A stretch of 17,958 nucleotides of DNA from Acidobacteriaceae bacterium (GTDB lineage Bacteria; Acidobacteriota; Terriglobia; Terriglobales; Acidobacteriaceae): NCBI GenBank assembly GCA_031296355.1, contig JARLFX010000110.1:1-17958 (forward strand), in the 5' to 3' direction. The notes beneath the pieces are model-generated. The model ran no database searches and had not been told where the DNA came from. It saw only the letters and a list, made by a program, of their open reading frames with translations. The stretch's first letter is position 1, and each line of letters opens with the position of its first letter. The position numbers were made by a program, and so were the translations under genes. This document shows, piece by piece, positions 6,660 to 14,020 of this stretch.

Positions 6660-7601
6660 TTAGACTCCTATGTGCGGTGGCGGCGGCTGTGGAATGTGTC
6701 CTGTCGCCGCGCCGCGCAGCCCGGCCAGAATCTGCGCCATGTAGTCGTTGGCTGCGCCGGGATTGCTCGGCAGGAAGATGGTGCTGCTTCCCGCCTTTGT
6801 GCCGACTTCTTTCAGCGTGTCGAAGTACTGCGTGATCAGCACCAGCGCCATCACATCTTCTGCCGTCGCCCCGGGTACCGACTCGCGGAAGTGCTCGATC
6901 GAGCCGCGCAGGCCATCCACAATCGCCTGGCGTTCCGCAGCAATGCCCTTGCCCTGCAGCGCCTTCGCCTCAGCTTCCGCTTCAGCCTGCTTTACCTTCA
7001 GGATCTTCTCCGCCTCGCCGCGCGCCTGCGCTGCCACCTGCGCCCGCTGTGCCGCGTTGATGTCGTTCATTGCCGTCTTTACCTTTTCGTCAGGTACCAG
7101 ATCGGTGACCAAGGCGGTCAGGATATTGAAGCCGAAGTCGCGCATGGTTGCGTCCAGCTCCGTCTTGACCGCGACCGAGATGGACGCCATCTGCTCGAAT
7201 GTCTCATCCAGGGTGAGCTTGGGAACATGGCCAAGGATGGAGTTGAAGACGAAGCTTTCAATCTGCTTCTGCGGGCTGCTCAGCTTGTAGAAGCTCTCAA
7301 ATATCTTGTCGTCCAGCACCTGGTACTGCACGCTGACGGGGATCTGCACAAACACGTTGTCGCGTGTCTTGGTCTCTACCTGGAACTGCGCCTGGTTCAC
7401 CTGCAGCCCCACAATATAGACGTGCTCGCAATACGGCAGCAGCACATGCAGGCCGGGCCGCACGATGCGGTTGAACTTGCCGAACCGCTCCACAATACCT
7501 GCGCTCGCAGTGCGTACGGTGTAGAGCGTCTTCAACAGCGTGACCAGAAAAATGATTGCAACAATGACGCCAAGTACCAGCAATATCGTGTTCGTTTCCA
7601 T
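6660..7601 (-). CDS. SPFH/band 7 membrane protein, HIR (hypersensitive-induced response)-like
   Basis: This 313-residue protein has one N-terminal transmembrane helix (about residues 5-27, TILLVLGVIVAIIFLVTLL) and a full SPFH/band 7 domain (GIVERFGKFNRIVRPGLHVLLP, VFVQIPVSVQYQV). A charged coiled coil follows (NAAQRAQVAAQARGEAEKIL and repeated EAEAEAKAL). The distal part, VMALVLITQYFDTLKEVG and then STIFLPSNPGA, closely resembles plant HIR proteins rather than QmcA/HflK, which is a personal recognition and not a search. SPFH proteins assemble large membrane rings and organise microdomains. The start at 7601 is set by GGAGA 6 bases upstream; the longer form from 7637 lacks such a site. A NfeD-type partner protease is not next to it. 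The C-terminus is Pro-rich (PQPPPPHIGV). Confidence 0.9.
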   Translation of the reverse strand: METNTILLVLGVIVAIIFLVTLLKTLYTVRTASAGIVERFGKFNRIVRPGLHVLLPYCEHVYIVGLQVNQAQFQVETKTRDNVFVQIPVSVQYQVLDDKIFESFYKLSSPQKQIESFVFNSILGHVPKLTLDETFEQMASISVAVKTELDATMRDFGFNILTALVTDLVPDEKVKTAMNDINAAQRAQVAAQARGEAEKILKVKQAEAEAEAKALQGKGIAAERQAIVDGLRGSIEHFRESVPGATAEDVMALVLITQYFDTLKEVGTKAGSSTIFLPSNPGAANDYMAQILAGLRGAATGHIPQPPPPHIGV

Positions 7602-7640
7602 GATTTCTCCAGATGTTTCTGTGCGAAAAGCATACACGAG

Positions 7641-7646
7641 TAAAAT
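7641..7646 (+). promoter_or_regulatory. Candidate -10 box placed for a leaderless DUF2461 mRNA
   Basis: TAAAAT ends 7 bases before the ATG at 7654, so the transcript would begin at or beside the start codon. GAAGG abuts the ATG with no spacer and cannot work as a normal Shine-Dalgarno. The -35 region is weak. Inferred from spacing. Confidence 0.35.
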
Positions 7647-7653
7647 TTGAAGG

Positions 7654-8349
7654 ATGGCAACTCACTTCTCCCCAGCAGCACTTAAATTTCTCCGTGGCCT
7701 AAAACGGAACAACGACCGCACCTGGTTTGCTGCGCGCAAACCTATCTACGAAGCGGAAGTGAAGGCGCCGATGTTGGCCATCATCGCCGAGCTCAATGAG
7801 CAGATGCTCGCCTTCGCGCCCTTGCATGTGCGCCCGCCGCAGAAGGTCGCCATGCGCATTTATCGCGATATCCGTTTCTCGCACGATAAGCGGCCCTACA
7901 AGCGCAATGCGTCGGCGTGGTGGTCGCGCGACGGGCTGGAGAAGACCAGCGGCGGCGGCTATTACTTCCACATTGGGCCAGAGGGCCTGGTAATCGCCGC
8001 CGGCGTCTACATGCCGGAGCGTGACCAGCTCCTCGCTATCCGCCGCCACATTGCGGAGCACCATGCCGAACTGCGCAAGCTGCTGGCCGCAAAAAAACTG
8101 CGCAGCCTGATGAACGAGTTTGAGGGAGCGCCACTTACCCGCGCGCCGAAGGGCTATCTGCCCGACCATCCCGCAATTGATCTGCTGCTACCCCGGCAGT
8201 GGGGCTTCTCCGCGACGTTGCCGGTGGAGACCGCAATCACGCCCGCGCTACAGAAAGAGATCATCGCGAGATTCAAAGCAGCCGCTCCAGTTGTGGATTT
8301 TCTCAACACTCCGCTCGTGGCTGCGCTGCGCAGGAAGCCTCTGTTTTAG
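7654..8349 (+). CDS. DUF2461 family protein
   Basis: This 231-residue protein matches the DUF2461/TIGR02453 family in length and motifs: FSPAALKFLRGLKRNNDRTWF near the N-terminus, then ARKPIYE, AMRIYRDIRFSHDKRPYKRNA and GGGYYFHIGPEGLVIAAGVYMP, and PKGYLPDHPAIDLL toward the end. The molecular function of this family has not been established as far as I know. The protein is predicted soluble and cytoplasmic. It is transcribed divergently from the SPFH gene across only 52 bases, so the two promoters must overlap. The ATG is fixed by the family N-terminus, although the purine-rich GAAGG directly touches it. Downstream lies the A-tract region before hup. Confidence 0.9.
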   Translation: MATHFSPAALKFLRGLKRNNDRTWFAARKPIYEAEVKAPMLAIIAELNEQMLAFAPLHVRPPQKVAMRIYRDIRFSHDKRPYKRNASAWWSRDGLEKTSGGGYYFHIGPEGLVIAAGVYMPERDQLLAIRRHIAEHHAELRKLLAAKKLRSLMNEFEGAPLTRAPKGYLPDHPAIDLLLPRQWGFSATLPVETAITPALQKEIIARFKAAAPVVDFLNTPLVAALRRKPLF

Positions 8350-8374
8350 CGGGGGAATGTACCTTAAATCGCAC

Positions 8375-8429
8375 AAAAACCGATAAAAACAGACAAAAAC
8401 CGAAAAAACCCTGAAAAAACCTGTGGAAA
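8375..8429. promoter_or_regulatory. Helically phased A-tracts (predicted curved DNA) upstream of hup
   Basis: Runs of 5, 5, 5, 6, 6 and 3 A residues begin at 8375, 8385, 8395, 8403, 8414 and 8427. Their centres are about 8377, 8387, 8397, 8405.5, 8416.5 and 8428, close to one per helical turn. Phased A-tracts are known to bend DNA. The array lies between the DUF2461 stop and the first TTGACA element, in the position of an upstream activating bend or UP-like element. Confidence 0.65.
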
Positions 8430-8442
8430 CCGTAGTTTTCCC

Positions 8443-8477
8443 GTTGACAAACTCTTGCAAAAGCCGCAAGGTTGACA
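8443..8477 (+). promoter_or_regulatory. Paired GTTGACA elements in the hup upstream region
   Basis: GTTGACA occurs at 8443-8449 and again at 8471-8477, 28 bases apart. Each contains a perfect sigma-70 -35 hexamer. No convincing -10 lies 16-18 bases after either; TACAGT at 8482-8487 is misplaced. They could be tandem promoter elements or a direct-repeat operator. Confidence 0.35.
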
Positions 8478-8593
8478 GCGGTACAGTTCTCCGCACCCGC
8501 ATGAACATTGGCGATTCTCACCGTTCGGACATTCTCCGCCCGGCGGAATGCGCGGTGAGTCTTCCAGCGGTTGCGGTTAGCGCACCAGTCCGA

Positions 8594-8611
8594 TGACGGC
8601 GGATGCCGTTA
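8594..8611 (+). promoter_or_regulatory. Small hairpin in the hup leader
   Basis: TGACGGC and GCCGTTA can pair, with one G-T wobble, around the loop GGAT. It ends 32 bases before the hup ATG and could affect leader stability or translation. It is short enough to arise by chance. Confidence 0.25.
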
Positions 8612-8643
8612 TCCAAATTTGAAATAAAACGAAGGAGTACATC

Positions 8644-8940
8644 ATGGCAAAGGGATTGACCAAGACTCAGCTCGTCCGCCTTATGGCGGAGAAGCTCGAA
8701 CTCACCAACAAGCAGGCAGCAGCCGGCCTCGAGCTGCTCGCTGAGACCGCCGTTAAGGAAACCAAGAAGAGCGGCGAGTTCACCATCCCCGGCATCGGCA
8801 AGCTGGTTAAGGCAGAGCGCAAGGCGCGCCTCGGCCGCAACCCGCAGACCGGTGAGACCATCAAGATCAAAGCGAAGACCGTCGTGAAGTTCCGCGTAGC
8901 CAAGGCTGCGAAGGACGCGATCGCTCCGCCGAAGAAGTAG
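8644..8940 (+). CDS. hup: HU-family DNA-binding protein
   Basis: This 98-residue protein is a standard-length HU/IHF homologue. HU dimers bind and bend DNA with little sequence preference and compact the nucleoid. The N-terminal helices (LTKTQLVRLMAEKLELTNKQA) form the dimer body. FTIPGIGKLVKAERKARLGRNPQTGETIKI spans the conserved beta-arm, with the RNPQTGE tip that inserts in the minor groove, and VVKFRVAKAAKDAI is the closing helix. A short tail APPKK adds two lysines. The Shine-Dalgarno GAAGGAG at 8631-8637 is strong and well spaced. Upstream lie phased A-tracts that HU itself might bind, and downstream a good terminator, so the gene is probably monocistronic. It lacks the long Lys/Pro-rich tails of some acidobacterial or actinobacterial HU proteins. 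Confidence 0.95.
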   Translation: MAKGLTKTQLVRLMAEKLELTNKQAAAGLELLAETAVKETKKSGEFTIPGIGKLVKAERKARLGRNPQTGETIKIKAKTVVKFRVAKAAKDAIAPPKK

Positions 8941-9051
8941 TTTCGCCTTACCACTCGCTGCGGTGGCCACTGAGAAGCCCTCTGCGGATGTTCGCGCTAT
9001 GGCGCGCATCATCCCAGAGAAACTTCGGTCCCACAGCGATGGCTTCACCAA

Positions 9052-9092
9052 AACGGAGCAGACGGCTTAGGCCTTCTGCTCCGTTCTGTTTT
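9052..9092 (+). terminator. Rho-independent terminator downstream of hup
   Basis: AACGGAGCAGA at 9052-9062 pairs perfectly with TCTGCTCCGTT at 9075-9085 around a 12-base loop, and CTGTTTT follows. It lies 111 bases after the hup stop and before the promoter of the next gene. The U-tract is modest but the stem is strong. Nothing else supported is seen in 8941-9051. Confidence 0.8.
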
Positions 9093-9113
9093 GGGAGAGG
9101 AAGATTTACCGGC

Positions 9114-9142
9114 TTGCTCTACCATTTCTTCCGACGTATAAA
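9114..9142 (+). promoter_or_regulatory. Sigma-70-type promoter of the DUF3857 gene
   Basis: TTGCTC at 9114-9119 and TATAAA at 9137-9142 are separated by exactly 17 bases. Transcription would begin near 9149, giving a leader of about 60 bases before the GTG at 9211. It lies just after the hup terminator. Confidence 0.6.
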
Positions 9143-9210
9143 GCTATATCAACTACTCGCATCGCGTTTTCCCGCAGCTGCATGAGCAGTGCGCGATCAG
9201 GGAGATTTTC

Positions 9211-11256
9211 GTGCGCTGCAAACTTCACCTCTCGTGCTTCGGCTTGTGTTCGGGCGTCCTGCTCATACTTTTCGCGGTCTGTCGTCCAGCCTTTGCGCGA
9301 GATGAGCAATGGATCCAGCCCACCGCGGAGGAGCTTGCGATGACCTCAGAGCCGAAAGCTCCCGGCGCTGCTGCGATCTATCTCTACCGCGAAGAGATCA
9401 CGGACGAGGATGACCGCACGGAGAGCATCTATGTGCGCCTGAAAGTTTTGACCGAGCCGGGCCGAAAATATGGCGATGTAGCCCTGGAATATCTGGATGA
9501 TAATAGTGGGCGGTTTCACTACACGGTAGAGGGACTGGAGGGCCGCACCATTCATAGTGACGGCACCGTGATTCCATTTACCGGTGCGCCGTACGAGCGA
9601 ACCCTGGAAGAGACACACCATCGGAAAATCATGCAGAAGCTGTTTACCCTGCCGGATGTTCAGGTTGGCAGCATACTGGAGTACCGGTACACACGGCGCT
9701 GCAACTATGGCTGGTACTTCAAGCCTACCTGGTATGTACAGCAGAATCTCTTTGTGCGGAAAGACTATTTTCTCTGGAAGACGACTGGCGATGCGTTGAG
9801 CTGGAGCTCTGTATTGCCAGATGGCGCCCAGATAAAAACAATTACCAGCGAAGGAAATATCTTCAAATCAGCTACTCGCAGCTATGAACTTACGGTTGCC
9901 GATGTAAATCCGATAGCGGATGAAGAATTTGCACCACCACTTCACAGCTATACCTACCGGGTGAACTTCTATGTCGCTCGAATGCATGATGACCCGGCGC
10001 GTACGCCGAGTGAGGAGGTTTTCTGGAAGACTGCTGGCAAGGCTTGGTCCGAACAGGCCGAGACATTTCTTTCCTCGCCCGAAAAGATGCAGGATGCCTT
10101 GCACTCGCTGGTTGCTCCCAGTGATACCAGCGAGGAGAAGTTAAAGAAGGTCTACGCTGCTGTCATGACAATGGATAATACCCACTTCTCGCGACAGCAT
10201 GAGCATGCGGAGGATCAAGCCGCCGGCCTGAAGCCTGCTAGTTCAACGCTGGATGTCTGGCTGCGCAAACGTGGTACGGACGAACAATTGACCAAGCTAT
10301 TTGTAGCGCTGGCTCGTGCTGCCGGCATGAAGGCCTATCTTATGAAGGTGACGAGCCGCGATAACAATATCTTCTCTTCTAAATGGCTCAACATGTCGCA
10401 ACTGGATAGCTATGTGGCCATCGTTAAGGTTGACGGCAAGGAGCAGTTTTTCGACCCCGGCCAAAGGTATTGCCCCTATGGACAGCTCTCCTGGATGCAC
10501 AGCGGAGTACAGGGCGTCCGCCAGATGGAAAACCTGCGCACGGAGGTTGCAACAACACCGCTAGGCTCATTCGTGACGAACCAAGTCCACCGTGTGGCCG
10601 ACCTGCAGTTGGATACGAATGGTCAAGCGCATGGCACCATTAGCATCTCCTGGTCAGGTATTCCTGCGCTGGAGTGGCGGCAGATGGCGTTAATAAACGA
10701 CGCTGGTACCCTGCGCAATGCAATCTATGCCTGGTTGTGCCGAACTGTTCCTGCGGGCCTGCATGTTACGCTGACCACTGTCGAGCATCTGGATGACTAC
10801 GAACAGCCACTGATTGCGAATGCGGTAGTTCGCGGCCCACTGGGGATAGCTACAGAGCAGCGCATCATTGTGCCGGGTGAGTTTTTTGAGGCACAGAGCA
10901 AGCCACTCTTTGCACCGGAGACGCGCAAGTCCCCAATCTATTTCCATTATGGCGAGCGCGTTCTGGATGCGGTTCTGGTGAAGTATCCAGCGGGCCTGAC
11001 AATGGAAGCTGTTCCAAAAGAAGATATATTGCAGGTTCCACGTGCTGTGGAATATGACTTCAAGGTTGAACAGAAGCCGGGTTCGCTGACCGTGCGGAGG
11101 CGCTACGATCTGGCTTCTGTAATCTTTCTGCCTGAAAAATATCAAGAGGTTCGCAATTTTTACATGAAGCTCGCAGCGGACGACCAGCAGCCAATCGTTT
11201 TCCTGCGTCAAAAAGGAGCAGCGGCGCTCACGGGCGGTAATGCCGAAGCAAAATAA
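9211..11256 (+). CDS. Exported DUF3857/transglutaminase-like protein lacking catalytic Cys and His
   Basis: This is a 681-residue protein. The GTG start is preceded by AGGGAG at 9199-9204 and gives a good signal peptide (hydrophobic VLLILFAVC, cleavage after AFA near residue 29), so it is probably periplasmic. Residues about 60-220 match DUF3857 (RLKVLTEPGRKYGDVALEYL, IMQKLFTLPDVQVGSILEYRY). A transglutaminase-like core follows (WLRKRGTDEQLTKLFVALAR, then AAGMKAYLMKV, then EQFFDPGQRYCPYG), and a beta-rich C-terminal half. In active members the segment before the A-L-x-R-A-A-G helix has a Gly-Cys-Asp-like nucleophile. Here Thr356 follows the Gly, and the usual His position lies in LDSYVAIV with no His. 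It is therefore probably non-catalytic, perhaps a binding or scaffold protein. It is monocistronic and convergent with the methyltransferase gene. Confidence 0.88.
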   Translation: MRCKLHLSCFGLCSGVLLILFAVCRPAFARDEQWIQPTAEELAMTSEPKAPGAAAIYLYREEITDEDDRTESIYVRLKVLTEPGRKYGDVALEYLDDNSGRFHYTVEGLEGRTIHSDGTVIPFTGAPYERTLEETHHRKIMQKLFTLPDVQVGSILEYRYTRRCNYGWYFKPTWYVQQNLFVRKDYFLWKTTGDALSWSSVLPDGAQIKTITSEGNIFKSATRSYELTVADVNPIADEEFAPPLHSYTYRVNFYVARMHDDPARTPSEEVFWKTAGKAWSEQAETFLSSPEKMQDALHSLVAPSDTSEEKLKKVYAAVMTMDNTHFSRQHEHAEDQAAGLKPASSTLDVWLRKRGTDEQLTKLFVALARAAGMKAYLMKVTSRDNNIFSSKWLNMSQLDSYVAIVKVDGKEQFFDPGQRYCPYGQLSWMHSGVQGVRQMENLRTEVATTPLGSFVTNQVHRVADLQLDTNGQAHGTISISWSGIPALEWRQMALINDAGTLRNAIYAWLCRTVPAGLHVTLTTVEHLDDYEQPLIANAVVRGPLGIATEQRIIVPGEFFEAQSKPLFAPETRKSPIYFHYGERVLDAVLVKYPAGLTMEAVPKEDILQVPRAVEYDFKVEQKPGSLTVRRRYDLASVIFLPEKYQEVRNFYMKLAADDQQPIVFLRQKGAAALTGGNAEAK

Positions 11257-11294
11257 TGGCTCGGAGCTTTACGCGCAAAAACAGTCGCCCGAAG

Positions 11295-12047
11295 CTATTC
11301 AGCGGCCTTCAGCTTCTTATTAAACGCATCGCCAATCAGCGATACACCCAGCGAAGCTAGAATGCACTGCACCAGCAGCAGAATGTGCACGGGGAAGAGC
11401 ATCGATCCATAGAGCGCGAACAGCACAGCATAACTCACCGCCACGCCGATAAAGTAGATCTCGCACAACACGGCATATCCCCAGTGTGGTGTGTGGCCCG
11501 CAGCCGGAACCTTCGCCACAATGGACGGCAGCAGCCGCGGCACACGCGCGCAGTAGGCGGTGTAGTCCGCGCCCAGCTTTTGCGTCAGGAAGGGTTCTTC
11601 GCTGCCGATCAAGCGAAGTTGCAGCAGGCCGCCCAGCACCATGGTGAAGATTGCGCCAGCGGGCTCCATCAGCAGGGCAACCGCCAGCATGTGCAGCCAC
11701 GAGCCCACGTAGAGCGGATTGCGCATGTGCCGGTACGGCCCGTCGGCCACCACCGCGCCGCCGTGCATGCCGCGGGAGTTCACTACGTCCGCGCCGATGT
11801 ACGCTGTGCCCCACGTGCGCAGCACCGCGCCCAGCACCACCAGCAATAGCCCCAGCGCGGTGACGGCCAGCGTAGCCGCGAGAATCGGCATGCCGCCATG
11901 TTCAACCGGGAGCATGGTGAGCGCCGCCCAGGTACGCTGGCCATGCCGAGGCCACAGCCTGCCCCAGGGTGCCATAAATCCAAGCACGAAGAGGATGACG
12001 TGAATGATGTAGCGATTGCGATACTCGAAATTCGTTGCTTTGAACAT
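11295..12047 (-). CDS. ICMT/PEMT-like integral membrane methyltransferase family protein
   Basis: This 250-residue protein has about five hydrophobic segments. It carries the signature of the isoprenylcysteine carboxyl methyltransferase/phospholipid methyltransferase superfamily: GPYRHMRNPLYVGSWL followed by EEPFLTQKLGADYTAYCARVPRLLP. In this superfamily the R-H-P/R-N-P-x-Y motif and the E-E-x-x-L motif bind S-adenosylmethionine at the membrane surface. Bacteria rarely prenylate proteins, so a lipid, quinone or small-molecule substrate is more likely; it cannot be told from the sequence. GGAGAG lies 6 bases before the ATG. It follows parB by 51 bases on the same strand and may be the last gene of that transcript. 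It converges on the DUF3857 gene across 38 bases with no evident terminator. Confidence 0.82.
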   Translation of the reverse strand: MFKATNFEYRNRYIIHVILFVLGFMAPWGRLWPRHGQRTWAALTMLPVEHGGMPILAATLAVTALGLLLVVLGAVLRTWGTAYIGADVVNSRGMHGGAVVADGPYRHMRNPLYVGSWLHMLAVALLMEPAGAIFTMVLGGLLQLRLIGSEEPFLTQKLGADYTAYCARVPRLLPSIVAKVPAAGHTPHWGYAVLCEIYFIGVAVSYAVLFALYGSMLFPVHILLLVQCILASLGVSLIGDAFNKKLKAAE

Positions 12048-12098
12048 GGTGCTCTCCTCACGGCGGGTAACGCGCGGTGATTGCAGTGATGTGGGTGG

Positions 12099-12992
12099 TT
12101 AGTTGCCCAGCGCCGTCACAATGGCGTCAAAGTCGTCTACGCCAGAATACTCAATGATGACGCGGCCTTTACCCTTCTTGTCTTCGATGCGAACCTTCAA
12201 GCCGAGCGCGCGCTGCAACTGCTCCTGCGCCGAGCGCACGTTGGGGTCGAGGATCTCTGCCGTGTCTGTCTTTGCAGGCTTCTTCTCCGGGTTCAGCATG
12301 CCCTGTACCAGGCTCTCGGTCTGGCGTACGGACATATGCAGTGCGATTACCTTCTTGTGTGCGGACAGGATGCGTTCTTCATTCTCCAGCGCGAGCAGCG
12401 TGCGCGCATGGCCAAAGCTGAGTTCTCCAATCTCCACTGATTTCTGCACCGCTTCCGGCAGCCGCAGCAGCCGGAGAAAATTTGCCACCGTGGCGCGATC
12501 TTTGCCGGTGCGTTGTGCCATCTGCTCCTGTGTCATCTTGAACTCGCGGCTCAGCCGCTCATAAGCGCGCGCCTGCTCCATCGCGTTCAGGTCTGCGCGT
12601 TGCAGGTTTTCGACGATGGTCATCTCCATCGCCTGTTCGTCAGAGACTTGCCGCAGCACCGAGGGGACGGTTGTCTTACCGGCCTTCTGCGAGGCGCGCC
12701 AGCGGCGCTCGCCGGCAATGAGCTGGAAGCGTCCATTGGGCAGGGGGCGCACGATGATGGGCTGCACAACGCCTGTGGCGGCGATCGACCGGCTCAACTC
12801 GTCGAGCTGCTCGGCGTCCATCGCTCCGCGCGTCTGGAAAGGGCTGGGGTCGATCAGGTCAACTTCAACCTCGCGGGGTTTGCCATCACTGACGGGAGGA
12901 GCAGCGGGTGCTTGCGGAGCGGGTGAGGGCGCACGAAGCAGGGCATCAAGACCTTTGCCCAGAGCGGGACGGCGAATATTAGTATTTGACAT
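12099..12992 (-). CDS. parB: Chromosome partitioning protein ParB (Spo0J)
   Basis: This 297-residue protein begins with the classic RRPALGKGLDALL motif that engages ParA. An Ala/Pro-rich linker leads to the CTP-binding N-domain (VVQPIIVRPL, GERRWRA at residues 94-100, and VENLQRADLNAMEQARAY). The helix-turn-helix that reads parS is at about residues 153-175 (MTQEQMAQRTGKDRATVANF), and the C-terminal dimerisation domain ends in VDDFDAIVTALGN. ParB loads at parS, clamps and spreads along DNA with CTP, and stimulates ParA ATPase. AAGGA just upstream of the ATG supports the start. It is 19 bases downstream of parA, and its two parS targets are just upstream of parA. Confidence 0.97.
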   Translation of the reverse strand: MSNTNIRRPALGKGLDALLRAPSPAPQAPAAPPVSDGKPREVEVDLIDPSPFQTRGAMDAEQLDELSRSIAATGVVQPIIVRPLPNGRFQLIAGERRWRASQKAGKTTVPSVLRQVSDEQAMEMTIVENLQRADLNAMEQARAYERLSREFKMTQEQMAQRTGKDRATVANFLRLLRLPEAVQKSVEIGELSFGHARTLLALENEERILSAHKKVIALHMSVRQTESLVQGMLNPEKKPAKTDTAEILDPNVRSAQEQLQRALGLKVRIEDKKGKGRVIIEYSGVDDFDAIVTALGN

Positions 12993-13011
12993 ATAAATCC
13001 TTTACTATCAA

Positions 13012-13860
13012 TTACTTAGTGTATGGCCAGAGGCGAATTTTTGGGCCGGAGCTGAGCATTGCAGCCTGTTTGCGCTCTTTGGCGCGGGGACTTTCAATCG
13101 CATTCCGCTGCAGAAGTTCGAGTGCCAAGGCTTGATAAGCCTCTGCACCACGCGACCGTGGATCATAGAGCATCACGGGCTTACCATGGCTGGGCGCTTC
13201 GGCCAGCCTGACATTGCGAGGAATAGTGGTAGAGAAGAGCTTCTCGCCAAAGAAGGCCCGCAGGTTCTCCGTAACCTGCTGCGATAGATTGGTGCGATCG
13301 TCGTACATAGTGAGCAGTACGCCTTCGAGCGTTAGAGTGGGGTTGTAGGCCTGGCTGACGCGGTCCAGGGTACTCATTAGCTCGGATATGCCTTCCAGGG
13401 CGAAATATTCGGCCTGCATAGGAACCAGCAGGCCATCTGAGGCCACCAAGCAGTTCAGCGTCAGCAGATCAAGGGCGGGAGGGCAATCCAGCAGGATGAA
13501 GGGATACTGCTCGCGAATGGGCGCGAGGGCCTCACGCAGGCGAAACTCCCGGCGATCCTGGGAGATCAGCTCCAGAGTGGCTCCGATCAGGTTCCGGCTG
13601 CTGGGAATGAGCTTGAGCGTGTCAATATCTGTAGGCTGTACCACGTCGGCTGCCTGGACATTGCCGATCAGCATGTCGTACATGGTGGAGCGCGTCTCGT
13701 TCCGCGCAAAGCCGAGGCCGCCAGTCGAGTTGGCTTGTGGGTCGCAATCGACCAGCAAGGTGGACAAGCCTTCGAGAGCTAGGGCAGCGGCGAGATTGAT
13801 TGCGGTGGTGGTTTTGCCGACGCCACCTTTTTGGTTCACAACAGCAAGAATCTTGCTCAT
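13012..13860 (-). CDS. parA: Chromosome partitioning ATPase ParA (Soj)
   Basis: This 282-residue protein has the deviant Walker A motif KGGVGKTTT (residues 11-19) that defines the ParA/MinD family, followed by VDCDPQANSTGGL and Walker B FILLDCPPALDLLTLNC. ATP-ParA dimers coat the nucleoid, and ParB-parS complexes follow the ParA gradient. The start at 13860 is chosen because MSKILAVVNQKGG is the family N-terminus. The frame is open upstream to a TTG at 14037, but those codons read through the two parS palindromes (giving MFHVEQ and MFHVEH) and are not protein-coding. A C-terminal tail of about 25 residues (ESPRAKERKQAAMLSSG and on) extends past the usual Soj end. GGAAAG 6 bases upstream is a weak ribosome binding site. 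Confidence 0.97.
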   Translation of the reverse strand: MSKILAVVNQKGGVGKTTTAINLAAALALEGLSTLLVDCDPQANSTGGLGFARNETRSTMYDMLIGNVQAADVVQPTDIDTLKLIPSSRNLIGATLELISQDRREFRLREALAPIREQYPFILLDCPPALDLLTLNCLVASDGLLVPMQAEYFALEGISELMSTLDRVSQAYNPTLTLEGVLLTMYDDRTNLSQQVTENLRAFFGEKLFSTTIPRNVRLAEAPSHGKPVMLYDPRSRGAEAYQALALELLQRNAIESPRAKERKQAAMLSSGPKIRLWPYTK

Positions 13861-13883
13861 GGCTACTTTCCAGGGACAAATGA

Positions 13884-13913
13884 AGGGTACGGGATGGTTG
13901 ATAGCAGGAGCAA
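13884..13913 (-). promoter_or_regulatory. Candidate parA promoter
   Basis: On the minus strand TTGCTC (13913-13908) and TACCCT (13889-13884) are 18 bases apart, and the -10 ends 23 bases before the parA ATG. The -10 match is moderate. If used, parAB would have its own promoter close to parS, where ParB could repress it. Confidence 0.3.
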
Positions 13914-13930
13914 GCGGAAGCTGTGCAGAA

Positions 13931-13998
13931 CCTGTGGAGAAGCTGAGAAAGCTGTGCGTATGTTCCACGTGGAACATGGCGATTGAAGAATCCACAGG
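13931..13998. repeat. Inverted repeat CCTGTGGA/TCCACAGG flanking a parS site
   Basis: CCTGTGGA at 13931-13938 and its exact reverse complement at 13991-13998 enclose the first parS almost symmetrically. TGTGGAGAA at 13933-13941 differs by one base from the DnaA-box form TGTGGATAA. Functional meaning is uncertain. Confidence 0.4.
13961..13976. promoter_or_regulatory. parS site 1 (ParB-binding centromere)
   Basis: TGTTCCACGTGGAACA is a perfect 16-bp palindrome and matches the widespread bacterial parS core GTTnCACGTGnAAC. It lies between rsmG and parA and is the loading site for the ParB encoded downstream. Confidence 0.93.
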
Positions 13999-14020
13999 AG
14001 AAAGACAGAGAGGGAGAGAT

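Noticed and set aside
6672..7643. 323-codon plus-strand ORF antisense to the SPFH gene
   Set aside because: The opposite strand encodes an unmistakable SPFH protein. The antisense product is Arg/His/Leu-rich without domains and has no ribosome binding site.
8501..8596. 31-codon ORF in the hup leader (MNIGDSHRSD...)
   Set aside because: No ribosome binding site precedes the ATG and the product has no recognisable pattern.
8988..9185. 65-codon plus-strand ORF between hup and the DUF3857 gene
   Set aside because: It runs through the hup terminator and the next promoter and lacks a ribosome binding site.
13922..13996. Replication origin with several DnaA boxes
   Set aside because: Only one near match (TGTGGAGAA) and two poorer ones are present, with no AT-rich unwinding region and no dnaA nearby. 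Kept only as a side note to the parS finding.
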